Position numbers and translations under genes: made by a program
Notes under the pieces: generated by a model
What the model was told of the DNA's origin: nothing
Databases searched by the model: none
What the model saw: the letters and a program-made list of their open reading frames with translations, nothing else
Assembly (NCBI GenBank): GCA_035606665.1
Contig: DATNEY010000003.1
Coordinates: forward strand, 69,495 to 133,494
Reading direction: 5' to 3'
Length of the DNA: 64,000 nt
DNA from: DASUGC01 sp035606665
GTDB lineage: Bacteria; Acidobacteriota; Vicinamibacteria; Vicinamibacterales; SCN-69-37
Shown here: one piece after another, positions 42,421-50,109 of the stretch
Position numbering within the stretch: the stretch's first letter is position 1
How the letters are laid out: every line of letters starts with the position of its first letter

Positions 42421-43055
42421 TTCTGTCTGTTTCTTCTAATCGTCCGCCATACGCCCCATCCGCCGATGAGGGCGAGGGCGACGCCTGCGGAGACAAGGGC
42501 CCCCCCGTGGGCCTGGACCTTCTGGCCGCCCAGCGCCAGCAGGTAGAACCTCGGGAAACGGCCGATGACGACCGCTGCAACGAAGCGCACGAGCGGATAG
42601 TCACGCGCGATGGCGAGGATCTTGACCGGGTAGAACGGGACCGGCAGAAGCGCGGACATCAGAATCAGGATGAACGGTGCACGCGCGAAGAAGCGTTGTG
42701 CCGTGTGGTAGCCCCGTGAGTCGTCGAGCTCTGTCTTGATGAGCCGGTGATTCACGAACCAGCCGATGAGCGCATAGTCCAGAATCGCGGCGACGATGCA
42801 GCCGCTCGTACCCGCGATGGCGACCCAGACGGGCGGCGTGACCTTGGCCGCCGCGAAGAGCGCCGGCTCGTTGGCCAGCACTGAAATCAGCAGGTGAGCC
42901 GGTATCGCGTAGAGAAAGTACCCAACCGCCGGACGAAAATCCGGCCAGCCGAAGGCGAAAATGGCCGCACCGGCCAGGGCGACCGTCGTGGTCAGGATCG
43001 CGAAGTTGCGGTAGCGGCGGGCCGATCCGTCAATCGCTGCGATTGAATCCGTCAC
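42369..43055 (-). CDS. VTT/DedA-type (TVP38-like) membrane protein
   Basis: 228 residues from GTG 43055, with five or six helices. FGWPDFRPAVGYFLYAIPAHLL, the glycine-containing re-entrant stretch and FILILMSALLPVPFYPVKILA are like SNARE-associated VTT-domain proteins. These proteins act in lipid scrambling or undecaprenyl-phosphate/phospholipid recycling in relatives; here that is inferred. The C-terminal tail (RQKTTRTTGTNGNDRERKP) is low-complexity, polar and encoded by the palindrome at 42329-42420, so it is probably an acquired extension. Confidence 0.7.
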   Translation of the reverse strand: MTDSIAAIDGSARRYRNFAILTTTVALAGAAIFAFGWPDFRPAVGYFLYAIPAHLLISVLANEPALFAAAKVTPPVWVAIAGTSGCIVAAILDYALIGWFVNHRLIKTELDDSRGYHTAQRFFARAPFILILMSALLPVPFYPVKILAIARDYPLVRFVAAVVIGRFPRFYLLALGGQKVQAHGGALVSAGVALALIGGWGVWRTIRRNRQKTTRTTGTNGNDRERKP

Positions 43056-43062
43056 GGGCGCT

Positions 43063-43902
43063 CTAGAGGATCGAAACCAATCCGGCGTGCGGATTCGTCA
43101 GGGCCAAGTAGAATCCGGTGAGCACGAAAACCCAGATGGCCGCGTACAGCGCGATGAATGGTTGCCGCCGGCGCAACATGTCGGGATAGAGAATCGGCTT
43201 GCCCGCGAATTTGCCGCGCGGCTTGGACGGGAAGAAGAACGTCTTGTAGGTCTCGAGCGTGAAGATCGTGAAGCCCAGGCCGGCCATCATCACGACGAGA
43301 ATGCTGAAGTTGAAGTGGGCGAGCAGCAGACCCCAGAAACCGGACCAGAGCGGGCTGCGCACGAACTTCAAGGGCTGAAAGCCCTCGACGGGCGCGTCCT
43401 TCCATGCGCCCAGGAACGCGGAGATCCATCCGCTGATCGTCGCGATGGCGAAGACTGTCCACTTCTGATCCTGAAGGTTCAGGCGCGGCGCGCCGTAGTG
43501 CACCACGAGAAACGTACCGCACACCGCGCTGGTGATGATCGCGCCGATCAGCAGCCGCCGCGCCTGGCTCTGGACGACGTTGCCGAACACCGCGAACTGC
43601 ATCGGAATGAAGTACTTGCTCTGATCTTCGTTCCTGAGGAACGTCTTCCAGAGCTCGACGGCGCCGCGCTCGAGGACGTAGACGACACCGAAGAACGAGA
43701 CGATGGAGGCGGCGGAATCGAGCGCCGGCTTTGCGATCACACTCGCGATGATGCCCATCACGATGCCCACCAGCGGGCTGCGGAAGTAGCGCGGCCAGAA
43801 GAAGCCCTCGTGGATCGAGTCCTTGTACATGCCCCACGTGGCGGTGTGCAGGCCGGCAAGCATGCCAATTCCCGCGGCGGTCAGAAGTACGGATGCGTTC
43901 AT
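43063..43902 (-). CDS. Integral membrane protein with an internal duplication, function unknown
   Basis: 279 residues, six or more helices. A cytoplasmic-like motif occurs twice: WGMYKDSIHEGFFWPRYFRS at about 23-42 and GAWKDAPVEGFQPLKFVRSP at about 165-184. Each is flanked by similar glycine-rich helices, so the protein appears to be a tandem duplication of one unit. I do not recognise the family. The fourth base pair onward of the upstream Gfo/Idh gene lies 5 bases away on the same strand, and the VTT gene follows after 7 bases, so the three genes may form one unit. Confidence 0.65.
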   Translation of the reverse strand: MNASVLLTAAGIGMLAGLHTATWGMYKDSIHEGFFWPRYFRSPLVGIVMGIIASVIAKPALDSAASIVSFFGVVYVLERGAVELWKTFLRNEDQSKYFIPMQFAVFGNVVQSQARRLLIGAIITSAVCGTFLVVHYGAPRLNLQDQKWTVFAIATISGWISAFLGAWKDAPVEGFQPLKFVRSPLWSGFWGLLLAHFNFSILVVMMAGLGFTIFTLETYKTFFFPSKPRGKFAGKPILYPDMLRRRQPFIALYAAIWVFVLTGFYLALTNPHAGLVSIL

Positions 43903-43907
43903 GATCC

Positions 43908-44858
43908 TCAGTGCTGGTCGATGGACGAGTAAGCCTCTTCGACGAGGCGCAGATCCCGTTCGGCGAGCGCCAGCGTATAGGCCGGAGCACGATTGTGACG
44001 GATCGCCCCGAAAAAGTCAGCCAGCATCGCGCGATAGCCGACCAGGTCGCTGATTCCCGGGAAGGTGATGCGCTTTCGCCGGCCCATTTGGAACGCCAGA
44101 ATCCCGTTCGTTTCAAAACGCAGGACACCCTCGGTGCCGTACACCGATGACCACCGCACGCCGTTCACGAGCCCCGGAATCTCCCACGAGTAATTGAGTG
44201 TTGCGACCGGGCCTTCCGTGAATTCCATGATGACCGATGTACTGCGGTCGAGTCCGGTTCGGGCGCCCGATCGCGCGGCCCGGATTCGCCCTGGGGTGAG
44301 ACCGAGATTTGCCAGGAAGCTGATCCAGTGAATGCCGCCTTCGAAGAGCGCTCCCTGGCCGGACAGCGCGGCCTCGTCGCGCCAGTCGCCGGTGGACTGT
44401 TTCTTCATCGCGTTCAGCGTGATGAATCGCAGGTCGCCGAGGTCGCCGCGGTTGAACGTCTGCCGGAGCAATACGGCGAGCGGCTTGTAGAAGTAGTTCT
44501 CCGCAACGAGCACCTGGCGGTTCGCGCGTCGGGCTGCGGCGACTACAGGAGCAAAGTCGTCAGATCGAAGGAGCGGCGGCTTTTCCAAAATGACATGCTT
44601 GCCCGCTTCAAGCGCGCGCGTCGTCCATTCAAGATGGAGCGACGGCGGCAGTGCGATGAGAATGGTGTCGATATCGGGACGATCAAGTGCGGCGTCGTAG
44701 CCCGCGATTGCGCCGGCGCCGGAAAACGTCATGCGCGCCTGTTCGGCGCGCGATTGATCCCGGCTGGCATACCACCGTTCCACATCAGGCGCGACGGCCT
44801 TCATCGTCTTCGAGTGCAGCGTCGTGGCGAGTCCGGTGCCGAGGAAGGCGAGCTTCAC
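43908..44858 (-). CDS. Gfo/Idh/MocA-family oxidoreductase
   Basis: 316 residues from GTG 44858, which overlaps the stop of the upstream GMC gene (GTGA, 44855-44858); the longer frame has no start signal. The Rossmann start is KLAFLGTGLATTLHSKTM. The family EKP motif is present as HVILEKPPLLRS, and the C-terminal beta-sheet domain contains EGGIHWISFLANLG with a likely catalytic His. Members oxidise or reduce sugars and related polyols with NAD(P). Coupling to the GMC gene implies consecutive redox steps on the same substrate class; the substrate is unknown. Confidence 0.87.
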   Translation of the reverse strand: MKLAFLGTGLATTLHSKTMKAVAPDVERWYASRDQSRAEQARMTFSGAGAIAGYDAALDRPDIDTILIALPPSLHLEWTTRALEAGKHVILEKPPLLRSDDFAPVVAAARRANRQVLVAENYFYKPLAVLLRQTFNRGDLGDLRFITLNAMKKQSTGDWRDEAALSGQGALFEGGIHWISFLANLGLTPGRIRAARSGARTGLDRSTSVIMEFTEGPVATLNYSWEIPGLVNGVRWSSVYGTEGVLRFETNGILAFQMGRRKRITFPGISDLVGYRAMLADFFGAIRHNRAPAYTLALAERDLRLVEEAYSSIDQH

Positions 44859-46393
44859 AGTGAACTCTCGAGACGCTTCACGATATGGTGCCCTGTTCGG
44901 AGTGCGTTGGCGGAGATCGTAAGCGAAGGGTTCACGCCGCCGGAGCGGGGCAACGCGCTGCCATCGGTGACAAACAGGTTGCCGACGCCGCGGAATGTCC
45001 CGAATTCGTCGAGGGGGGACGTTCGCGGGTTCTTGCCGAGTCGAACCGTCCCAACGGCGTGCGAAAAGGACGGTATGTTGATGACAGGGCACCAGGGCAG
45101 AGCGCCGGCCCTTCGGAGAATCCGCTTGGCGGCGCCGACGAGCGCATCGCGAGCCGCACGGTCTCGGGCGTCATAGTCGTGAGTGACTGACCAGCCGGTC
45201 ATGGGATCGGATGGCGCCTGCGGCTCCAATCTGTTGTCGTGGCTGGGACGATCCTCAGCCATGACGATGAACCCGGTCGTCCACGGCGCGCCGAGTCCGG
45301 CCAGCCGGCCGAGACCGTGGAAACGTTTTCGCAGGATCCATCCCTTAGGCGTTGCGAATTGCTGAATGGATCCCAGCCGGCCGGATGGCGCCGTCACCGT
45401 TGGGTGTCCGAAGTAGTAGTCGTGAATGGCAATCTGTTTGTGGAACTCCTGATCGGGCGCCGGTCTCGTAGGGAAGACGCCGAGAACGACGGCATTGCAG
45501 TGACGCATCAAATAGCGGCCGATGGCGTCGCCCGCTGTGTTGATCTTGTCGAGGCCTGAGCCGATGAGCAGGCGGGGTGTTTCGAGCGTGCCGGCCGCCA
45601 CGACGATCGCCCGCGCGCCGAATCTCCTTGCCACCTGCCCGGACGCCGGGAGCGCAGCGACACCGAAGGCTCTCCCGTCGCGGTGATCGATGGCGACGAC
45701 GCGCGTGTCCGTGAGCAGTTCCATGCCGGCGCGTTGCAGGCGAGGTATCAGCACCGTGGCCACGTCGTTCTTGGAGTGAACGGCACACGCGTAGCCGTCA
45801 CAGGTCCCGCAGGTCTGACAGGGCGTCCGGTCGTTTTCTGTCGAGTAGTTGATCGACAGCGGCAAGGGAAACGGATGCAGTCCCAAGGCGCGCGCCGCAT
45901 CTGACAGGCGCGCGGAGATTCGGGCGAGCGGGGCGGGCGGACGAGGGTAGTTCCGGGATCTGGGCGGCTCCGTTGGATCCACCCCCGCGCTTCCGGCCAC
46001 GTGGAGAAGCGTTTCCGCCTCCGAGTAGAACGGCTCCAGATCGGCGTACGTATACGGCCACTCGGCACCACTGTCCTGATCGATCTCGGGCGCAGGCTGG
46101 AAATCCGCTTCGCGCAGGCGCATCGAGACGCCGCCGAAGTACACCGACGCTCCTCCAACGCAGTTGAACGTGGGCAGCGGGCCGCTCTTGCCCTCGGCCG
46201 TTACGCTGAGGCTGTTCCTGCGCTCGAATGCCGGGGCGTTCTCGAAGAACTCCTCATAGCTCCAGTTGTGCGGCCCGCGCTCGACCCAGTCGCCGGCTTC
46301 GATCATCAGCACGCGTTTGCCGGCAAAGACCGCGGGTGCCGCCGCCATCGCGCCACCGAAACCGCTACCGATGACGATGAGGTCGAAATCCAT
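44855..46393 (-). CDS. GMC-type FAD-dependent oxidoreductase with a Cys-rich insertion
   Basis: 512 residues. FAD-binding start FDLIVIGSGFGGAMAAAPA, then the GMC signatures SGPLPTFNCVGGASVYFGG and VVAAGTLETPRLLIGSG. The C-terminal signature is TDGSALPRSGGVNPSLTISA, followed by a His pair (RTGHHIVKRL). A cysteine cluster at about 192-203 (CQTCGTCDGYACAVHSK) could bind a metal or Fe-S cluster, as seen in some bacterial GMC enzymes. Such enzymes oxidise alcohols or sugars and pass electrons to quinone or cytochrome. It is translationally coupled to the Gfo/Idh gene. It diverges from a serine hydrolase gene with 44 bases between the starts. Confidence 0.88.
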   Translation of the reverse strand: MDFDLIVIGSGFGGAMAAAPAVFAGKRVLMIEAGDWVERGPHNWSYEEFFENAPAFERRNSLSVTAEGKSGPLPTFNCVGGASVYFGGVSMRLREADFQPAPEIDQDSGAEWPYTYADLEPFYSEAETLLHVAGSAGVDPTEPPRSRNYPRPPAPLARISARLSDAARALGLHPFPLPLSINYSTENDRTPCQTCGTCDGYACAVHSKNDVATVLIPRLQRAGMELLTDTRVVAIDHRDGRAFGVAALPASGQVARRFGARAIVVAAGTLETPRLLIGSGLDKINTAGDAIGRYLMRHCNAVVLGVFPTRPAPDQEFHKQIAIHDYYFGHPTVTAPSGRLGSIQQFATPKGWILRKRFHGLGRLAGLGAPWTTGFIVMAEDRPSHDNRLEPQAPSDPMTGWSVTHDYDARDRAARDALVGAAKRILRRAGALPWCPVINIPSFSHAVGTVRLGKNPRTSPLDEFGTFRGVGNLFVTDGSALPRSGGVNPSLTISANALRTGHHIVKRLESSL

Positions 46394-46437
46394 GTGCGAG
46401 GAACGGCGAGAGCGGCATCGTATAACATTTGCTCACC

Positions 46438-47646
46438 ATGACAAGACGCCGTGCGACGCCAGCGCTCACACTTCTTCTCGTTGCGGTTGCCGCCTGGGTT
46501 GTTTCGGCTACGCAGGCTCGCCTCGCGGTCTACTATCCGCCGGCGGGCACGTGGGAGAAACGCGAGCCGGCAGCGGTCGGCCTCGACAAGGCGAAGATAG
46601 ACGAAGCGATCGCATTGTCCGTCAAGAACCAGAACCAGCGGACGAAGGTGCTGGCCGACGACATTCCGGCGACGTTCGGGAACGAGAAGCCGTACAACAC
46701 CGTCGATGGTCCGGTTCAGGACCGCGCCGGAATGAACGGCGTCATCATCCACAAGGGTTACGCGATCGCCGAATGGGGAGACACGGCCCGCTCGGACATG
46801 ACGTTCAGCGTGACTAAGTCCTTCCTCTCGACGGTGGTCGGCCTCGCGTACGACCGCGGCCTCATCAAGGACGTCAACGACAAGGTCGCTGGCTACATGC
46901 CGAAAGGCGTCGATCTGTTCACGTCCGAGCACAACGCACCGATCACCTGGGATCACCTGCTGCGCCAGACGAGTGACTGGTATGGCGAGCTCTGGGGCCA
47001 GCCGGATTGGGCCGATCGTCCGGGCGAGAACGGCGCCACGCCGGCCGATTGGCCGAAGCGGCCGATGCGCGCGCCGGGAACGCACTACAAGTACAACGAC
47101 GTGCGGGTGAACGTGCTCTCGCTTGCCACGCTCTACGTGATGAAGAAGCCGCTGCCGGTGATTCTGAAGGAATCGATCATGGATCCCATCGGCGCATCGA
47201 ACACCTGGCACTGGGAGCCGTACAAGAACGCTTATGTCACGATCAACGGCGAGAAGATGCCATCGGTGCCGGGCGGCGGGCACCACGGCGGCGGCATGTT
47301 CATCAACGCCTGGGACATGGCTCGATTCGGCTATCTCTTCCTGCACAACGGCAAGTGGAATGGCAAGCAACTCATTTCCGAAAAATGGATCGGCATGGCC
47401 CGGACGCCCGGAACCGGACTCAACGACGGCAGCAAGACCTACGGCTACATGAACTGGTTCCTGAACGTGCCCAACCCGCAGGGCCGCAAGTCGGTTCCAG
47501 GCGCGCCGCCGACGGCCGTGCAGTTTCAGGGCAACGGATCGAATCTGATCTACATCGACTGGGAAAACGATCTGGTCGTGGTGGTCCGCTGGATCGGCCG
47601 TTCGACGGACTTCTTCGAGACGATCATCTCGGCGATCAAGAAGTAA
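46438..47646 (+). CDS. Exported beta-lactamase-fold serine hydrolase (penicillin-binding-protein/esterase family)
   Basis: 402 residues from ATG 46438, a better start than the TTG 9 bases upstream. Signal peptide ALTLLLVAVAAWVVSATQA. The SxxK nucleophile motif is S124-VT-K127 in MTFSVTKSFLSTVVGLAYD. THYKYNDVRVN stands in the place of the YxN motif, and GGGHHGGGMFINAWDMARFG precedes the C-terminal part. Class C beta-lactamase-like proteins of this type are usually esterases, D-amino peptidases or carboxypeptidases rather than antibiotic resistance enzymes. It acts outside the cytoplasm. It ends against a long inverted repeat. Confidence 0.87.
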   Translation: MTRRRATPALTLLLVAVAAWVVSATQARLAVYYPPAGTWEKREPAAVGLDKAKIDEAIALSVKNQNQRTKVLADDIPATFGNEKPYNTVDGPVQDRAGMNGVIIHKGYAIAEWGDTARSDMTFSVTKSFLSTVVGLAYDRGLIKDVNDKVAGYMPKGVDLFTSEHNAPITWDHLLRQTSDWYGELWGQPDWADRPGENGATPADWPKRPMRAPGTHYKYNDVRVNVLSLATLYVMKKPLPVILKESIMDPIGASNTWHWEPYKNAYVTINGEKMPSVPGGGHHGGGMFINAWDMARFGYLFLHNGKWNGKQLISEKWIGMARTPGTGLNDGSKTYGYMNWFLNVPNPQGRKSVPGAPPTAVQFQGNGSNLIYIDWENDLVVVVRWIGRSTDFFETIISAIKK

Positions 47647-47648
47647 GG

Positions 47649-47760
47649 CCTCAGACACACACGAAGATCACCAAGGGACGCGAAGATCACCGGGGTTGGG
47701 TTTGAAGACCCAGTCTCAGTGATCTCAATCTGCCTTGGTGATGTTGGTGTGTGTCTGAGG
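47649..47760. repeat. Inverted repeat family D spanning a convergent gene junction
   Basis: The arm at 47649-47676 (CCTCAGACACACACGAAG...) pairs with 47733-47760 (...TTGGTGTGTGTCTGAGG) at 26 of 28 positions. The 56 bases between the arms hold a smaller hairpin (TGGGTTTGAAGACCCA). The right arm encodes the last residues of the MFS protein, including its stop at 47725-47727 nearby. Confidence 0.9.
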
Positions 47761-48930
47761 AGAAGGTCGATCGGGCAACAGTACCGCTAGCAATCCAATC
47801 GCGGGCAGGAACGCGCAGACGCGGTAGACGGTCACGATGCCGTACCAGTCCGCGAGCTTGCCCAGTAGCGCCGCGCCGACTCCGGCGATGCCGAACGCGA
47901 AGCCGAAGAACAGGCCGGCCACGAATCCGACTCGTCCCGGCATCAACTCCTGCGCGTAGACCACGATCGCCGAGAAGGCGGATGCGAGAACGAGTCCGAT
48001 CACCACGGCGAGCACGGCTGTCCAGAAGAGCGAGGCGTACGGCAACAAGAGCGTGAAGGGCAGCACGCCCAGAATCGAGACCCAGATCACCCGCTTCCGG
48101 CCGATGCGATCGCCGATCGGCCCGCCGGCAAAGGTGCCAGCGGCCACGGCGCCGGTGAACAGGAACAGATACACCTGCGCGCTCTCGACTGGAATCTTGA
48201 ACCTGTCCATCAAAAAGAACATGAAATAACTCGTCAGACTGACGAGATACACGTTCTTGGAAAACACCAGCGTCAGAAGGACCGCGACGGTGCGTTTGAC
48301 CTCGCCGGTGATCGGCGCGGGTCGAGCCACAGACTTCGCGCGCAGCTGGTCCTCCAGATGATGCGTCGCATGCCATCGCCCAACCCACGCGAGCAGCACG
48401 AGCGCCGCCAGGGCCACCGGTGCGAACCACGCAACCGCGTACTGACCGCGGGGAAGAACGACGAGCAACGTCAGAATCGGCCCGAGCGAGGATCCGAAAT
48501 TGCCGCCGGTCTGGAACAGCGACTGCGCGAACCCATGACGGCCGCCTGAAGCCAGCCGCGCGAGCCTCGAGGACTCCGGGTGAAAGATCGAGGAGCCCAT
48601 CCCGACGCAGGCGGCGGCCGCAAGGATGAGACCGTAGCGCCTTGCACCCGCCAGCACGAGCAGGCCGACCAGCGTCAAGGTCATGCCGACGGCGAGTGAG
48701 TACGGTTGTGGCCGTCGATCCGTGTAATGCCCGACGACCGGCTGCAGGAACGATGCGATCAACTGGTTTGTGAACGTGATCAAACCAATCTGAGCGAAGC
48801 TCAGGCTGAATTCGTCCTTGAGTAACGGATAGAGCGCAGGGAGCAACGCCTGCAGGAGATCGTTCAGCAGGTGGCCAACGGTAAGCGCGATGAGAATGCG
48901 GAAGGACGTACGGGTGGTCGAGTCCGGCAT
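47725..48930 (-). CDS. MFS transporter, fosmidomycin-resistance (Fsr)-like
   Basis: 401 residues with 12 helices. GHLLNDLLQALLPALYPLLK, IGLITFTNQLIASFLQPVVGHYTDRR and GMGSSIFHPESSRLARLASG are typical of the Fsr branch of the major facilitator superfamily. PIGDRIGRKRVIWVSILG is the second-half loop motif. It exports small molecules by proton antiport; the substrate is not known. The final residues (SPQTHTNITKAD) are encoded by the inverted repeat at 47733-47760 and are polar, unlike the native end expected after the last helix. The MoaA gene lies 7 bases upstream. Confidence 0.9.
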   Translation of the reverse strand: MPDSTTRTSFRILIALTVGHLLNDLLQALLPALYPLLKDEFSLSFAQIGLITFTNQLIASFLQPVVGHYTDRRPQPYSLAVGMTLTLVGLLVLAGARRYGLILAAAACVGMGSSIFHPESSRLARLASGGRHGFAQSLFQTGGNFGSSLGPILTLLVVLPRGQYAVAWFAPVALAALVLLAWVGRWHATHHLEDQLRAKSVARPAPITGEVKRTVAVLLTLVFSKNVYLVSLTSYFMFFLMDRFKIPVESAQVYLFLFTGAVAAGTFAGGPIGDRIGRKRVIWVSILGVLPFTLLLPYASLFWTAVLAVVIGLVLASAFSAIVVYAQELMPGRVGFVAGLFFGFAFGIAGVGAALLGKLADWYGIVTVYRVCAFLPAIGLLAVLLPDRPSPQTHTNITKAD

Positions 48931-48937
48931 TCTTCCG

Positions 48938-49960
48938 TCAGCCTCCCCGTGTGTGCATCTCGAGGTGCGCGTCGCGCCTGAGCACGTTCACCGGAATGTA
49001 GGCGCCGCGCTCGCGAACGCCGATCCGCTCCTCGGCGCCGCGATCGGCCCGGCCCGCCCAAACGGCGCGAAGGAGATTGAGCAGGGTCTCACGCGAGGCG
49101 CCGGCGCGAAGCGGACGCCTCAGGTCTGTGCCGTGCTGCGCGTAGAGACAAAGCAGGAGGACGCCATCCGCCGTCAGCCGCGCGCGGTCGCAGGTCCGGC
49201 AGAACGGCTCGGTCGTGGATGAGATGATGCCGAAGGTATGGCCGTCCGCGAGGCGGAATCTCACGGCCGGCGCCGTCGAGGACTCCTCGATTGCAGTGAT
49301 GGGCCCGTAGTGATCCGCAAGCCGCGTCAGCATCTCGCGTCGCGAGACCACCAGCTCAGGCTTCCACGAGGTGGCACCGCCCACGTCCATGTACTCGATG
49401 AACCGCACCTCCGCCCCGACCGATCGTGCGAATTCCACGAGCGCCACGAGTTCATCGTCATTCATCCCGCGGGTGACGACGGTGTCGAGCTTGAGGCCGG
49501 TGAAGCCGGCAGTGCGGGCGGCATCGATGCCGGCAAGGACGGATGCGAGTCCGTCGATGCGCGTCATCTTCCGGAAACGATCGCCGTTGAGCGTGTCGAG
49601 GCTGACCGTGAGGCGATGGAGGCCGGCGCCCTTGAGCTCGGCGACGGCGTCGGCCAGGAGCATGCCGTTCGTCGTCAGCGCGAGATCGCGCAACCAGGGA
49701 CGTGAAGACAGTGACGCGATGAGCGAAGCCAGATCCCGGCGGAGGAGGGGTTCGCCGCCGGTCAGTCGCAGGCGATCGACACCAAGCTCGCCGAAGAGAT
49801 CCGCGAGCCGTCCGATTTCCTCGAACGTCAGCACGTCTTCCCGCGGAAGCCAGACGTACTCCTCCTCCGGCATGCAGTAGTGGCACCGCAGGTTACACCG
49901 GTCAGTGACCGACAGACGCAGGCTGCCCATCGGCCTGCCGTGCATGTCATGAAGAGGCAT
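48938..49960 (-). CDS. moaA: GTP 3',8-cyclase MoaA (molybdenum cofactor biosynthesis)
   Basis: 340 residues. The radical SAM motif is C22-NLR-C26-HY-C29 after GSLRLSVTD. It continues with RLRLTGGEPLLRRDL and the cysteines of the second cluster in PFCRTCDRARLTADGVLLLCL. It ends in the essential double glycine (HTRGG). MoaA converts GTP to 3',8-cyclo-GTP, the first step of molybdopterin synthesis. The MsrP protein encoded at 2919-3890 is one molybdoenzyme in this window that needs the product. No other moa gene is nearby. Confidence 0.95.
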   Translation of the reverse strand: MPLHDMHGRPMGSLRLSVTDRCNLRCHYCMPEEEYVWLPREDVLTFEEIGRLADLFGELGVDRLRLTGGEPLLRRDLASLIASLSSRPWLRDLALTTNGMLLADAVAELKGAGLHRLTVSLDTLNGDRFRKMTRIDGLASVLAGIDAARTAGFTGLKLDTVVTRGMNDDELVALVEFARSVGAEVRFIEYMDVGGATSWKPELVVSRREMLTRLADHYGPITAIEESSTAPAVRFRLADGHTFGIISSTTEPFCRTCDRARLTADGVLLLCLYAQHGTDLRRPLRAGASRETLLNLLRAVWAGRADRGAEERIGVRERGAYIPVNVLRRDAHLEMHTRGG

Positions 49961-49973
49961 CCGGGGATTATCT

Positions 49974-50067
49974 CATTTGTCATTTGGACATTTGGACATC
50001 TGGAGGTTTGCGGCGGGCTGCTCATCCCCCAAATGTCCCAATGTCCGCGCGTCCAAATAGCAAATGT
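49974..50067. repeat. Imperfect palindrome family E in a divergent promoter region
   Basis: Left arm 49974-49999 (CATTTGTCATTTGG... twice TTTGGACAT) pairs with 50034-50067 (ATGTCC.AATGTCC ... CCAAAT..CAAATG). A 6-base insertion (GCGCGT) interrupts the right arm. It sits between the divergent starts of moaA (49960) and the M20 gene (50110). A further partial copy (TCTAATGTCCGC) lies at 50081-50092. Confidence 0.75.
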
Positions 50068-50109
50068 CAGCGCTCTTTGTTCTAATGTCCGCTTGACTCT
50101 GGAGACGCC

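Noticed and set aside
46438..47646. Antibiotic-resistance beta-lactamase
   Set aside because: It has the fold and SxxK, but the surrounding motifs are those of the broad esterase/peptidase group, so a resistance role is not supported.
46306..47658. A 450-codon - strand frame opposite the serine hydrolase
   Set aside because: Shadow of a gene with signal peptide and SxxK motif; no recognisable features.
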